In this document: positions 47,277-55,572 of the stretch, piece after piece | Position numbering within the stretch: the first letter of the stretch is position 1 | How the letters are laid out: each line of letters begins with the position of its first letter | Source of the DNA: Streptomyces lichenis | GTDB lineage: Bacteria > Actinomycetota > Actinomycetes > Streptomycetales > Streptomycetaceae | NCBI RefSeq assembly: GCF_023218175.1 | Contig: NZ_JALPTH010000029.1 | Coordinates: 31,421 to 95,420 of the forward strand | Direction of reading: 5' to 3' | DNA: 64,000 nt | Notes under the pieces: generated by a model | What the model was told of the DNA's origin: nothing | Seen by the model: the letters and a program-made list of their open reading frames with translations, nothing else | The model's database searches: none | Made by a program: the position numbers and the translations under genes

Positions 47277-48299
47277 TCAGCCCATGTGCTCGGACATCAG
47301 CCGCCGGGTGTTGCCGCCGAGGATCTTCAGGATGTCCGGCTCCGGCAGGCCCCGGCGGACCAGCGCCTCGGTCACCAGGGGCATGCCCGCCGGCCCCTCC
47401 AGCCCGGGGAAGTCGAACATCGGGTCCTCGTCGTCCGGGCTCTCGCAGCAGGGCGGCGTGACATCGGCCATGACCTCGCGGACGAAGTCCGAGCCCAGGC
47501 CCACATGGTCGATCCCGGCGACGGAGACCAGGTGCTCGATGTGGTCGGCGATCCGGTCGGTGCCCACCTTCGCCTGGTCGTCGGTGAGGAAGTCCGGTAC
47601 GAAGGTGACGCACACCACCCCGCCGGTGGCGGCCACGCCCCGGATCTGCTCGTCGGTGAGGTTGCGGTGGTGGTCGCGCAGCGCCCGGGCGCAGGAGTGG
47701 GTGGCGATCAGGGGCCTGGTGGCCAGCTCCAGGACATGGGCCACCCCGCTCGCCCCCAGATGGGAGATGTCGAAGAGCATGCCGAGGTGCTCCATCTCCC
47801 GCAGCGCCTGGACGCCGGGTGCGGTCAGCCGGCTGCCGGTGGCGTCCTCCCGGCTGCCGTCGGCGAACGGGGTGCGCCCCCAGTGGGCGAGGGAGGCGAT
47901 CCGTACGCCGAGGCGGAAGAGGGTGGGCAGGAGTTCCACCGAGGCGTCGATGCCGGGCGCGCCCTCCAGGGCGAGGACCAGGGCCATCTTGCCCTCGGCC
48001 AGGGCGGCGTCGATACCGGCGCCGTCCAGGCAGAGCGCGACCTGGTCGGCGTTGGCCTCGGCGAGGGTGTGGGCGCACTCGATCATGCGGAGGGTCTGCC
48101 GGAGCGCGCCCTCGGGGCGGTACTGGTCGTCCACGAAGACCGGCAGCACCTGGATGTCGATACCGCCCTCGCGCAGTTGCGGCAGCCAGCGCTCGCGGAA
48201 GAAGGCGCCCCAGCGTCGCGGGGGGCGTGCGGTGACGGCCATCAGCAGGTCGTTGTGGGCGTCGGCGACGACGGCACGGCGGTGGAGGTCAGCGGACAC
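47277..48299 (-). CDS. M19 (renal-type) dipeptidase
   Basis: This 340-residue metallopeptidase has metal ligands in 'DAHNDLLM' (His15, Asp17), Glu in 'LALEGAPG', His in 'ATHSCARALRDHHRN' (two His) and Asp in 'GLGSDFV'. M19 enzymes cleave dipeptides, often with a D-residue at the C-terminus, and beta-lactams in mammals. It has no signal peptide, so it acts on imported peptides. The GTG at 48297-48299 lies in an 11-nt overlap with the ATPase gene stop. Co-expression with an oligopeptide importer and an amino acid racemase operon points to use of D-amino-acid peptides. Confidence 0.9.
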   Translation of the reverse strand: MSADLHRRAVVADAHNDLLMAVTARPPRRWGAFFRERWLPQLREGGIDIQVLPVFVDDQYRPEGALRQTLRMIECAHTLAEANADQVALCLDGAGIDAALAEGKMALVLALEGAPGIDASVELLPTLFRLGVRIASLAHWGRTPFADGSREDATGSRLTAPGVQALREMEHLGMLFDISHLGASGVAHVLELATRPLIATHSCARALRDHHRNLTDEQIRGVAATGGVVCVTFVPDFLTDDQAKVGTDRIADHIEHLVSVAGIDHVGLGSDFVREVMADVTPPCCESPDDEDPMFDFPGLEGPAGMPLVTEALVRRGLPEPDILKILGGNTRRLMSEHMG

Positions 48300-49032
48300 G
48301 GCGGACCCTTTCCGTATCGGAAGCAGCGGGACTGAGGCGCGGGACGGCGTCGAGCAGGGCGCGGGTGTAGGCGTGCCGGGGCGCGCCGATCACGTCCTGG
48401 ACGGGGCCGGACTCCACGAGCCGGCCGTGGCGCATGACGGCGACGGCGTCGCAGACATACCGCACCACGGCGAGGTTGTGCGAGATGAACAGCATGGTCA
48501 GGCCCAGTTCACCGCGCAGTTCGCGCAGCAGGTTGAGCACGGCGCCCTGCACGGAGACGTCCAGGGCGGAGGTGATCTCGTCGGCGATCAGCAGCTCCGG
48601 CCCGGCGGCGAGGGCGCGGGCGATGGCGACGCGCTGGCACTGGCCGCCGGAGAGTTCGCGGGGGTACTTGCCCGCGTACCCGGCCGGGAGGGCGACCAGT
48701 TCGAGCAGGCGCCCCACCTCCGCCGCCCGCCGGGCGCGCGGGACGCGGGTGCCCTCGGCGATGGCGTCGCCGATGCTCATCCGGGGGTCGAGCGAGGAGG
48801 ACGGGTCCTGGAACACCATCTGGACCCGGCCGGGCGCGACCCCGGTGACCGTGCCCCGGCACGGGAGGAGTCCGGCCACCGCCCGCGCCAGGGTGGACTT
48901 CCCGGAGCCGGACTCCCCGACCAGACCGGTGGTGGAGCCCTTCGGGACCTCCAGGCTGAGGCGGTCGACGGCGGTACGGGAGCCGAAGCGGACGGTGAGT
49001 CCGCTGATGTTCACCGGATCGTTGATGTTCAC
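48289..49032 (-). CDS. Oligopeptide ABC importer ATPase (DppF type)
   Basis: This 247-residue ATPase has Walker A 'GESGSGKST', signature 'LSGGQCQRVAIARA', Walker B 'LLIADEIT' and 'SHNLAVVRYVCDAV'. The Walker B Glu is followed by Ile-Thr rather than Pro-Thr, a small change. It is shorter than usual because the C-terminal Cys-rich oligopeptide-type extension is absent here, while it is present in its fused partner. The GTG at 49030-49032 has GAGGTC upstream and overlaps the fusion gene stop. It completes the two-ATPase importer with the fused DppC-DppD protein, DppB and the binding protein. Confidence 0.9.
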   Translation of the reverse strand: MNINDPVNISGLTVRFGSRTAVDRLSLEVPKGSTTGLVGESGSGKSTLARAVAGLLPCRGTVTGVAPGRVQMVFQDPSSSLDPRMSIGDAIAEGTRVPRARRAAEVGRLLELVALPAGYAGKYPRELSGGQCQRVAIARALAAGPELLIADEITSALDVSVQGAVLNLLRELRGELGLTMLFISHNLAVVRYVCDAVAVMRHGRLVESGPVQDVIGAPRHAYTRALLDAVPRLSPAASDTERVRRVR

Positions 49033-50849
49033 TTGACCTCCCAGCAGGCCACGGAGTGGGTGCCCGTACGGGTGCGCAGCTCGGGGCGGGTGGCGCAGCG
49101 GGCGGTGGCGAGGGCGCACCGGTCGGCGAAGGCGCACCCCTCGCCGACGTCCCCGGGTGCGGGCTGGCGGCCGGGGATGGTGGTGAGCGGGCGCGAGCGG
49201 TCGGTGTCCATGTCGGGCAGTGAGCCGACCAGGGCGCGGGTGTAGGGGTGGCGGGCCTGGTGGAGGGCGCCGGCGGGCAGTTCCTCGACGACCCGGCCCG
49301 CGTACATCACGGCGATCCGGTCGCACACCTCGCCGACGACGGCGATGTCATGGGAGATGAACAGGGCGCCCGCGCGCGTCTCGTCCACGGCTTCGCGCAG
49401 CACCCGCAGCACCTCGCGCTGGACGGTGACATCGAGGGCGGTGGTGGGCTCGTCGGCGATGATCAGCCGGGGGGTGTTCATCAGCCCCATGGCGATGACG
49501 GCGCGCTGGCGCATCCCGCCGGAGAGTTCGTGCGGATGCCGCCGGGCGGTGTCGGCGGGATGGCGGATACGGACCCGGTCGAGCCGTTCCACGGCGCGGT
49601 CCCGCGCCTCGGTGCGGGTGGCCCCGCCGTGCAGGGTGGCCACCTCGGCGAGCTGGCCGCCGACCCGCAGGGCGGGGTTGAGGGCGCTGGTGGGGTCCTG
49701 GAAGACCATCGCGAGCGAGGAGCCGAGCAGCCTGCGGCGCTCGGAGGCGGTCAGGCCGTCCAGGTCGACCCCGCCGAGCCGGATACGGGCGCTGCCGGTG
49801 CGGCCGGGGTGGGGCACCAGCTGCCCGATGGCGGCGGCCGTCATGCTCTTGCCGCTGCCCGACTCCCCGACCAGGCCCAGGATCTCGCCCGCGCGCACGG
49901 TCAGCGACACCTGCCGTACCGGGGTGGTGCCGCCGGGGAAGGCGACGGTGAGGTCCCGTACCTCCAGGACGGTGTCCGGTGCGGGCTCGTCCGGGGCCGG
50001 GACGGCGGCGGGGGCGGCGGCCGGACCGCCGGCCGGTGCGCGGGTGTGGGCGGCGGCCCGGGCGAAGGAGTCGCCGAGCAGCATGAAGCCGAGGCCGGCC
50101 AGGGTGACGGCCAGGGCGGGGGCGACGACGGCCGACGGGGTGACGTAGACATGCCCGAAGGCCTCGTTGAGCAGCCGGCCCCAGTCGTAGGCGGGTGCCT
50201 GGACGCCCATGCCGAGGAAGGACATCGCGGACAGGCCGAGCAGGGCGCCGCCCATGGCCTGCGCGGTGTTGAGGATCAGCGGTTCGGCGATATTGGGCAG
50301 GACGTGCCGGGTGAGGACGCGGTGGCGGGGCACGCCCAGCATCCGGGCCGCGGCGATGTAGTCGGCTCCGGCGACGGAGGCGGTCATGGTGTGGGTGAGC
50401 CGGGCGAAGGCCGGGGCGAGGGCGGCGCCGATGCCGAGCACCGCGCCCTGGGCGTCGAGTCCGGCCACCACGGCGGTGAACATGGCCAGGAGCAGGGCGG
50501 GGAAGGCCACCAGCAGGTCGACGGCGGCGATCACCGCGCGGCCCGCGCGCCGGGGCAGGACCTGCGGCAGGGTGCCGAGCAGGATGCCGGTGGCGGTGCC
50601 GATCAGAGTGGCCAGCAGAGCGAGCCCCAGGGTCAGCCGGGTGGCGGTCAGGGTCCGGGCGAGGAGGTCCCGGCCCAGGGCGTCGGTGCCGAGCAGATGC
50701 GCGGCGGACGACCCCTGGCTGATCTCCCTGGGGTTGATCCGGGCGGCGGCGTCCGCCCAGAGCGGCGGGCCGAACAGGGCGAGCAGGACCAGCAGGGCGA
50801 CGATTCCGGCGCCCAGCAGACCGGCGGGGTTGCGCGGCAGGCGGCGCAT
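49029..50849 (-). CDS. Fused peptide ABC permease and ATPase (DppC-DppD type)
   Basis: This 606-residue protein joins two normally separate subunits. Residues about 1-275 are a DppC-type permease: six hydrophobic segments, N-terminal 'RNPAGLLGAGIVALLVLLAL', and EAA loop 'ADYIAAARMLGVPRHRVLTR'. After an Ala/Pro-rich linker (about 275-300) comes a DppD-type ATPase (about 305-606): Walker A 'GESGSGKSM', signature 'LSGGMRQRAVIAM', Walker B 'LIIADEPT', and the C-terminal 'GCAFADRCALATARC' Cys extension. There is no stop or frame break between the domains. The start is the ATG at 50847-50849, sharing one base with the dppB stop (TGATG). The fusion fixes one permease to one ATPase. Confidence 0.9.
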   Translation of the reverse strand: MRRLPRNPAGLLGAGIVALLVLLALFGPPLWADAAARINPREISQGSSAAHLLGTDALGRDLLARTLTATRLTLGLALLATLIGTATGILLGTLPQVLPRRAGRAVIAAVDLLVAFPALLLAMFTAVVAGLDAQGAVLGIGAALAPAFARLTHTMTASVAGADYIAAARMLGVPRHRVLTRHVLPNIAEPLILNTAQAMGGALLGLSAMSFLGMGVQAPAYDWGRLLNEAFGHVYVTPSAVVAPALAVTLAGLGFMLLGDSFARAAAHTRAPAGGPAAAPAAVPAPDEPAPDTVLEVRDLTVAFPGGTTPVRQVSLTVRAGEILGLVGESGSGKSMTAAAIGQLVPHPGRTGSARIRLGGVDLDGLTASERRRLLGSSLAMVFQDPTSALNPALRVGGQLAEVATLHGGATRTEARDRAVERLDRVRIRHPADTARRHPHELSGGMRQRAVIAMGLMNTPRLIIADEPTTALDVTVQREVLRVLREAVDETRAGALFISHDIAVVGEVCDRIAVMYAGRVVEELPAGALHQARHPYTRALVGSLPDMDTDRSRPLTTIPGRQPAPGDVGEGCAFADRCALATARCATRPELRTRTGTHSVACWEVK

Positions 50850-51862
50850 CAGCCCTCCCCGGAGGTGGTGGACGCGGACAGGGCGGACCGGGGGTCGAGG
50901 ACGTCGATCAGGAGGTCGACCAGGAAGTTGACGACGAGGACGAGGGCTCCGTAGACGAGGATCATGGCCTGCGCCACGGGATAGTCCTTCTGGGTGATGG
51001 CCTCGACCGTGCGCAGACCGAGTCCGGGCCAGGCGAAGACGTTCTCGACCAGCACGCTTCCGGTGATCAGTCCGCTGAGCAGCAGACCGCCCATGGTGAG
51101 GGTCGCGGTGAGGGTGTTGGGCAGCAGATGGACCGCGTACAGCCGCCAGGCGGGCAGCCGTTTGGCGCGGGCCAGGCGCATGTAGTCGCTGTCCAGTTCG
51201 CGCAGGGTCTCGACCCGGGCGAGGCGGGCGATCATGGCCGCCGGGGCGATGGCGAGGGCGGTGACCGGCAGGACGTAGGAGGCGGGGCCGGTGAGCCCGG
51301 CCGGCGGGAACAGCCCGAGTCCCAGGGAGAGGACGAGCAGCAGCGCCAGCCCGTAGAGGTACTCGGGGACGGCGACGGCAGCGCCGGTGAGGGTGGTGAA
51401 CGCGGTCTCGGTGCCCCGTCGGCGTCCGTCGCGGGTGCGCACGGCGGCCCACAGGCCCAGCGGCACGGCGACGGCGAGCGCGGTGAGGGTGGCCAGGGCG
51501 GCGAGGGCCAGGGTGTGCGGGAGGCCCTGGCCGATGATGTCGGCCACCGGCTGGGAGGAGAAGAAGGAGGTGCCGAGGTCGCCGGAGAGCAACTGCCGGA
51601 CGTGGTCGGCGAACTGGGCCGGCAGCGGCTGGTCGAGGCCGAGCTCGGCCCTGCGCTGGTCGACCAGTTCCTTGGGGGCGGTCGAGCCGAGCATCCGGCG
51701 CAGCGGGTCGCCGGGGATGAGGTGGATCATCGCGAAGGAGGCGACCACCAGGACGGCGAGCGAACCGGCCAGCCGCAGCAGCCGGCGGGCGAGCAGGCGC
51801 CCGGTGAGCCGCCGGGAGCGGCGCGGCGGGGCACCCCTGTCGGTGTCGGACAGGGCGGTCAC
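50849..51862 (-). CDS. Oligopeptide ABC importer permease (DppB type)
   Basis: This 337-residue permease has the family start 'LAGSLAVLVVASFAMIHLIPGDP' (residues 28-50, read in parts), a periplasmic region to about 110, then five further helices. The EAA loop is 'SDYMRLARAKRLPAWRLYAV'. It works with the fused DppC-DppD protein. The GTG at 51860-51862 has GGGAGG 7 nt upstream and overlaps the binding-protein stop by 4 nt. Confidence 0.92.
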   Translation of the reverse strand: MTALSDTDRGAPPRRSRRLTGRLLARRLLRLAGSLAVLVVASFAMIHLIPGDPLRRMLGSTAPKELVDQRRAELGLDQPLPAQFADHVRQLLSGDLGTSFFSSQPVADIIGQGLPHTLALAALATLTALAVAVPLGLWAAVRTRDGRRRGTETAFTTLTGAAVAVPEYLYGLALLLVLSLGLGLFPPAGLTGPASYVLPVTALAIAPAAMIARLARVETLRELDSDYMRLARAKRLPAWRLYAVHLLPNTLTATLTMGGLLLSGLITGSVLVENVFAWPGLGLRTVEAITQKDYPVAQAMILVYGALVLVVNFLVDLLIDVLDPRSALSASTTSGEG

Positions 51863-53460
51863 GTGCGGCCTCCCGTCATCCGGATCGAGGTCGGGTCGAA
51901 GAGGCCCGAGGTGATACGGAAGGTGGCGCTGTGGGCGGCGGTGGTGACGGTCTTGTCCACGACCGGGACGATGTCGGCGCTGTCCAGGAGGGCGTGCTCC
52001 GAGCGCTGCCACAGGGCGCAGCCGGTGGCGTCGGGCAGCCGGCTCGCCTCGGCGGTCAGCCGCTCGTACTTGGTGTTGGTGAGGTGGGCGAAGTTGCCCC
52101 CGTCGGGGGTGAAGGGGCCGGACAGCGCCCCGAGGAGCTGGGTGGGCAGAGTCACGCCCAAGGGCGCCCAGTTGACGTCCCAGTCCTGGGTGACCGCCTC
52201 GACCTCGGCGTACGCCGCGTCGGACACGGCCCGCAGCCGGACCTCGGCGCCGGCCGTCCGCCAGGCCTCGGCCAGGTACTCGGCCGCGGCGGCCATGGTC
52301 TCGCCGGAGGAGGCGCCGTAGATCATCCGGATGGTCAGCCTCCGGCCGTCCTTCACCCGGACTCCGCCGGGGCCGCGGTGCCAGCCGGCGGTGTCCAGGG
52401 CCGAGGCGGCCGCCCGGGGGTCGTAGGCGGGCAGCCGGCCGGTGACGGTGTCGCCGGGGCAGGGCCTCGGTGCCATGACCAGTCCGGTGGGGGCGCGGCC
52501 GGTCCCGCCGGTGGCGATCGCCCCGAGGGAGCCGAGGTCCACGGCCTGGAGCAGGGCCCTGCGGACGGCCGGGTCGCTGCCGGGGTGCCCGGCGCCCTGG
52601 TGGAAGAAGAACTCCTGGGTGCCGTTGGCCTGGTCGCTGGTGGTGATGCCGGGTACGCCGGTGACCCGGGCGCGGTCCGGCCCGGTGAGCTGGGCGCCGT
52701 TCAGCTGGTGGGAGAGCAGCAGGTTGGCGGCGGTCGCCTCGCTGCCGACGACCTTGAGCACCACCGAGCCGGGCATCGCGGGGTCGGCGGTGGTCGCCCC
52801 GTCAGGCCCCCAGGTGTAGTCCTCGCGCCGGGCGAAGGTGTAGCTCTGCCCCGGCTCGGCGGAGGTGAGCCGGAACGGGCCCGACCCGGAGGTGCCGCTG
52901 CGCAGCAGGGCCCGGTCCCTCAGCCCCGCCCCGCAGACCACGAAGAGGTAGCGGGTGCTCCGCAGGATGAAGGCGAACGGCTCCGGGGTGGAGAGCGTCA
53001 CGGTGCGGGCGGCGTCGTCCGCCTCGGCGGTGAGCCCCTCGGGGACCACCACCCCGTAGGCAGGCGACTTGGTGGCCGGATCGGTGAGGTGGGCGACGTT
53101 CGCGGCGACGGTGCTCGCGGTCACCGGGCTGCCGTCGGAGCAGGTGGTGCCGGGGCGCAGGGTGAAGGTGACGGAGGCGGGCGTGACGCTCCACTTCTCG
53201 GCCAGCCCGGGGACCGTGCGGCCGTCGGGCCCGGTGTGCACCAGGGTGTCGTACGCCAGTGAGAGCGCGGTGTACGTGGTGGTGTTCTGGACCTGGGCGG
53301 GGTCGAGCAGTCCCGGGTCGCTCCGGATCGCGTAGCTGAAGGCGTCACCGCCGGTCGATCCGGCCGGGGCGACGCCCCCGCAGCCGGCCACCAGCAGTGC
53401 CGCCGACAGACAGGCGGACACCGCCTTGGCGCTCCTGGTCGAGGGGATCGGGGGTTTCAC
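51859..53460 (-). CDS. Peptide ABC transporter solute-binding lipoprotein
   Basis: This 533-residue SBP_bac_5 family lipoprotein has a basic N-terminus and lipobox 'LVAGC' (Cys near residue 28). The usual fold follows: 'DPGLLDPAQVQNTTTYTALS', 'LAEKWSVTPASVTFTLRPGT' and 'GSGPFRL'. The C-terminal half has 'DPAVRRALLQAVD', the conserved start of domain III. It should deliver oligopeptides, possibly containing D-residues, to the DppB and DppC-DppD permeases. The start is the GTG at 53458-53460 with AAGGAG 7 nt upstream. A frame 39 residues longer, full of Pro/Arg repeats, was rejected. A cluster of repeated Shine-Dalgarno-like words lies just upstream. Confidence 0.9.
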   Translation of the reverse strand: MKPPIPSTRSAKAVSACLSAALLVAGCGGVAPAGSTGGDAFSYAIRSDPGLLDPAQVQNTTTYTALSLAYDTLVHTGPDGRTVPGLAEKWSVTPASVTFTLRPGTTCSDGSPVTASTVAANVAHLTDPATKSPAYGVVVPEGLTAEADDAARTVTLSTPEPFAFILRSTRYLFVVCGAGLRDRALLRSGTSGSGPFRLTSAEPGQSYTFARREDYTWGPDGATTADPAMPGSVVLKVVGSEATAANLLLSHQLNGAQLTGPDRARVTGVPGITTSDQANGTQEFFFHQGAGHPGSDPAVRRALLQAVDLGSLGAIATGGTGRAPTGLVMAPRPCPGDTVTGRLPAYDPRAAASALDTAGWHRGPGGVRVKDGRRLTIRMIYGASSGETMAAAAEYLAEAWRTAGAEVRLRAVSDAAYAEVEAVTQDWDVNWAPLGVTLPTQLLGALSGPFTPDGGNFAHLTNTKYERLTAEASRLPDATGCALWQRSEHALLDSADIVPVVDKTVTTAAHSATFRITSGLFDPTSIRMTGGRT

Positions 53461-53466
53461 AGGGGG

Positions 53467-53552
53467 GCTCCTTGGGGCGGGCTCCTCGGCGCGGATTCCT
53501 TGGCGGAGTCCTCGGGGCGGGTTCCTCGGGGCGGGTTCCTGAGGGGGTGGGG
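53467..53552 (-). repeat. Imperfect 14-bp repeats, each with a Shine-Dalgarno-like AGGA
   Basis: About six diverged units of the kind GAGGAACCCGCCCC (minus strand) lie head to tail immediately upstream of the peptide-binding-protein start. Each carries AGGA, and the last (AAGGAG) is the real ribosome site. They may act as ribosome standby sites or come from slippage. Confidence 0.6.
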
Positions 53553-53666
53553 AAGTCGCCCCACAGTCGCGGCTCATGGCCGGAATTGATTCAGTCCGGG
53601 GGACGAAAGCGGCCGGGCCCGTTGGGTGCGGCGCCCCAACTCCGCCGACGGCCCCGACGAACGGAA

Positions 53667-53696
53667 GCCCCGGACCGCGGGGAGGCGGTCCGGGGC
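53667..53696 (-). terminator. Terminator of the tandem beta-lactamase-fold gene
   Basis: GCCCCGGACCGC (53667-53678) and GCGGTCCGGGGC (53685-53696) form a perfect 12-bp stem with a 6-nt loop, 25 nt beyond the stop on the minus strand. It separates the hydrolase operon from the peptide importer operon. Confidence 0.85.
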
Positions 53697-53721
53697 GGGG
53701 CGGAGGGCGCGGCGCGTCGCC

Positions 53722-55545
53722 TCAGCTCCGGGCGCGGAGGTGGTCGACGGCGGCGCGGGCGGCGCGGCCGATGGCGCGGTCCGCCAGGGGCTGCCGGGTG
53801 GCGGCGGTCGAGGTGCGCAGGAAGACGCCCACCGCGTACCGCTTCCCGTCGGGGTACTCGACCACCCCGGCCTCGTTGCGTACGGCGAAGTCGGTACCGG
53901 TCTTGCCCGCGAGCCGCACACCCGGCTCGGGGAAGCCGGAGACCAGGCGGTGCTGCCACACCTGCTGCCGCATGAGGCCCCGTACCTCGGCGCAGGCACC
54001 CGCCGATCCGGCCCGGTCGTGCCAGAGGGCGGCGAGCAGCGCGGTCACCTCGCGGGGTGTGCTCGACGGACTGGTGCCCGGGGCGCAGGCGCGCAGGGCG
54101 AGCAGCCGTGCGTCGGGGATTCCGGCCAGTTGCTCGTCCAGGGAGCGGCCCGGGTCCAGGCCGAGTTCCCGGCGGATGTCGTCGTCCAGGGCGGCGCAGG
54201 AGGAGAAGCCGAAGCCCGGGAAGCCCAGGCCGTCGAGGTTCGCACGGACCCGCTCGGGGCCGACCAGGTCCAGCAGCAGGTCGCTCGCCGCGTTGTCGCT
54301 GATGGTCATCATCATGAACGCGAGGTCGCGGGCGCTCATCTCCACGTCGTCCGCGCAGCCGTCGGTACCGCTGCCACCGGCCCGGTGGGCGGCGGTGACC
54401 GTGTGGCGGCGGGCCGGGTCCAGCTCCCCGGCCGCCGCCTGCCGGGCGTACTCCAGGGCGATGGGGATCTTGAAGACGGAGGCGAGCACCACCGGGGCGT
54501 CGGCGCCCTGGCCGAACTCCGCGCCGGTGTCCAGGTCCCGGACATGCACCTGGCCCTCGACCCCGGCCTCGGCGAAGACGGACGCGAGCACGGTCCGGAC
54601 CGGACCGGACGGCCGAACCGCGCCCCCGGTACGGACGGCAGCCGGTGCCCGGCGCAGGTGGTCCACCGCGGTCCGGGCGGCCCGTCCGATCGCGGCGTCG
54701 GCGGCCGGGTTCCCGCCCCCGAGGGCGGGGGTGCGCAGAAAGACCGCGACGGCGTAGCGGCCGCCGTCGGGGTACTCGACCACGGCCGCCTCGTTGAGCA
54801 CGCCCCACAGGGAGCCGTTCTTGGCCGCGACGCCCACCTCGTCGCCGAAGCCCGCGGCGAGGCGGTGCACGGACAGCTGACGGCCCATGAGGGCCCGTAC
54901 CTCGGCGCAGGCGCTCGCCGGTCCGGCCCGGTCGCGCCAGATCGCCGTGAGCAGGGAGGTGATCTCCCGGGGGGTGGCGGCGGGCGACCGGGTGGGGTCG
55001 AGCATGGCCAGGCCCCTGATCCGGTCCTCGCTCACCTGCTCCAGCTGGCCGTCGAGGTCGCCGTCCGGGTCGAGGCCGAGCTCCTTCCACACCGGGTCCC
55101 ACAGCTCGTGGTAGCGGCCGACCGGCAGGCGCGGGCAGCCGAGCTCGGTGGCCACGGCGCGCACCCGGTCGGTGCCCAGGATCTCCATCAGCTTGTCGGT
55201 GGCCGCGTTGTCGCTCATCGAGAGCATGAGGAAGGCCAGGTCGCGGGTGCTCAGGGTGACATCGTCCCGGCAGCTGTCGGTGCCGATGCCGCCGCCCTCG
55301 CGGTGGGCGGCGGTGACGGTGTGGCGAGCGGTCCGGTCGAGTGCCCCGGCCGCCGCCTGCCGGGCGTAGGTCAGGGCGACGGGGATCTTGCGGATCGAGG
55401 CGACGATGACGGGGGCGTCGGCGCGGAAGGCGACCTCGCGGTCACCGTCGATGTCGCGGGCGTGGACGAAGCCCTCGACTCCGGCCTCCTCGAAGACCGT
55501 GCGGAGAGCGGCCGTCACATCGCCGCCGCTGGAGGGTGCTGCCAT
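53722..55545 (-). CDS. Cytoplasmic protein with two tandem class A beta-lactamase-like domains
   Basis: This 607-residue protein carries two similar domains. Domain 1 (about 10-300) has Ser50-x-x-Lys53 ('ASIRKIP'), Ser111-Asp-Asn113 and Lys242-Asn-Gly244. Domain 2 (about 315-605) has Ser356-x-x-Lys359 ('ASVFKIP'), Ser416-Asp-Asn418 and Lys548-Thr-Gly550. The typical class A Glu166 motif (ExxLN) is not evident in either. There is no signal peptide, so it should be cytoplasmic, where antibiotic resistance is unlikely. A D-amino acid peptide hydrolase or esterase role is more plausible. The domains share long identical stretches, so a gene duplication with fusion is probable. The start is the ATG at 55543-55545; its Shine-Dalgarno sequence is weak. 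It lies 27 nt after the serine hydrolase gene. Confidence 0.88.
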   Translation of the reverse strand: MAAPSSGGDVTAALRTVFEEAGVEGFVHARDIDGDREVAFRADAPVIVASIRKIPVALTYARQAAAGALDRTARHTVTAAHREGGGIGTDSCRDDVTLSTRDLAFLMLSMSDNAATDKLMEILGTDRVRAVATELGCPRLPVGRYHELWDPVWKELGLDPDGDLDGQLEQVSEDRIRGLAMLDPTRSPAATPREITSLLTAIWRDRAGPASACAEVRALMGRQLSVHRLAAGFGDEVGVAAKNGSLWGVLNEAAVVEYPDGGRYAVAVFLRTPALGGGNPAADAAIGRAARTAVDHLRRAPAAVRTGGAVRPSGPVRTVLASVFAEAGVEGQVHVRDLDTGAEFGQGADAPVVLASVFKIPIALEYARQAAAGELDPARRHTVTAAHRAGGSGTDGCADDVEMSARDLAFMMMTISDNAASDLLLDLVGPERVRANLDGLGFPGFGFSSCAALDDDIRRELGLDPGRSLDEQLAGIPDARLLALRACAPGTSPSSTPREVTALLAALWHDRAGSAGACAEVRGLMRQQVWQHRLVSGFPEPGVRLAGKTGTDFAVRNEAGVVEYPDGKRYAVGVFLRTSTAATRQPLADRAIGRAARAAVDHLRARS

Positions 55546-55572
55546 GGAGGGGTGGTCCCATCGTGCGGAGGG

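Noticed and set aside
53461..53577. N-terminal 39-residue extension of the peptide-binding lipoprotein
   Set aside because: The extra residues are Pro/Arg repeats from the repeat array and would place the lipoprotein signal internally; the GTG at 53460 has AAGGAG at 7 nt.
53619..53635. GTTGGGTGCGGCG as a fourth copy of the GCGGTTGGTG box
   Set aside because: It needs an extra base to align and is not at a suitable distance from a -10 hexamer; considered chance.
53722..55545. Two separate beta-lactamase-like genes instead of a fusion
   Set aside because: No stop codon, start with ribosome site or frame change is found between the domains (about 54590-54660).
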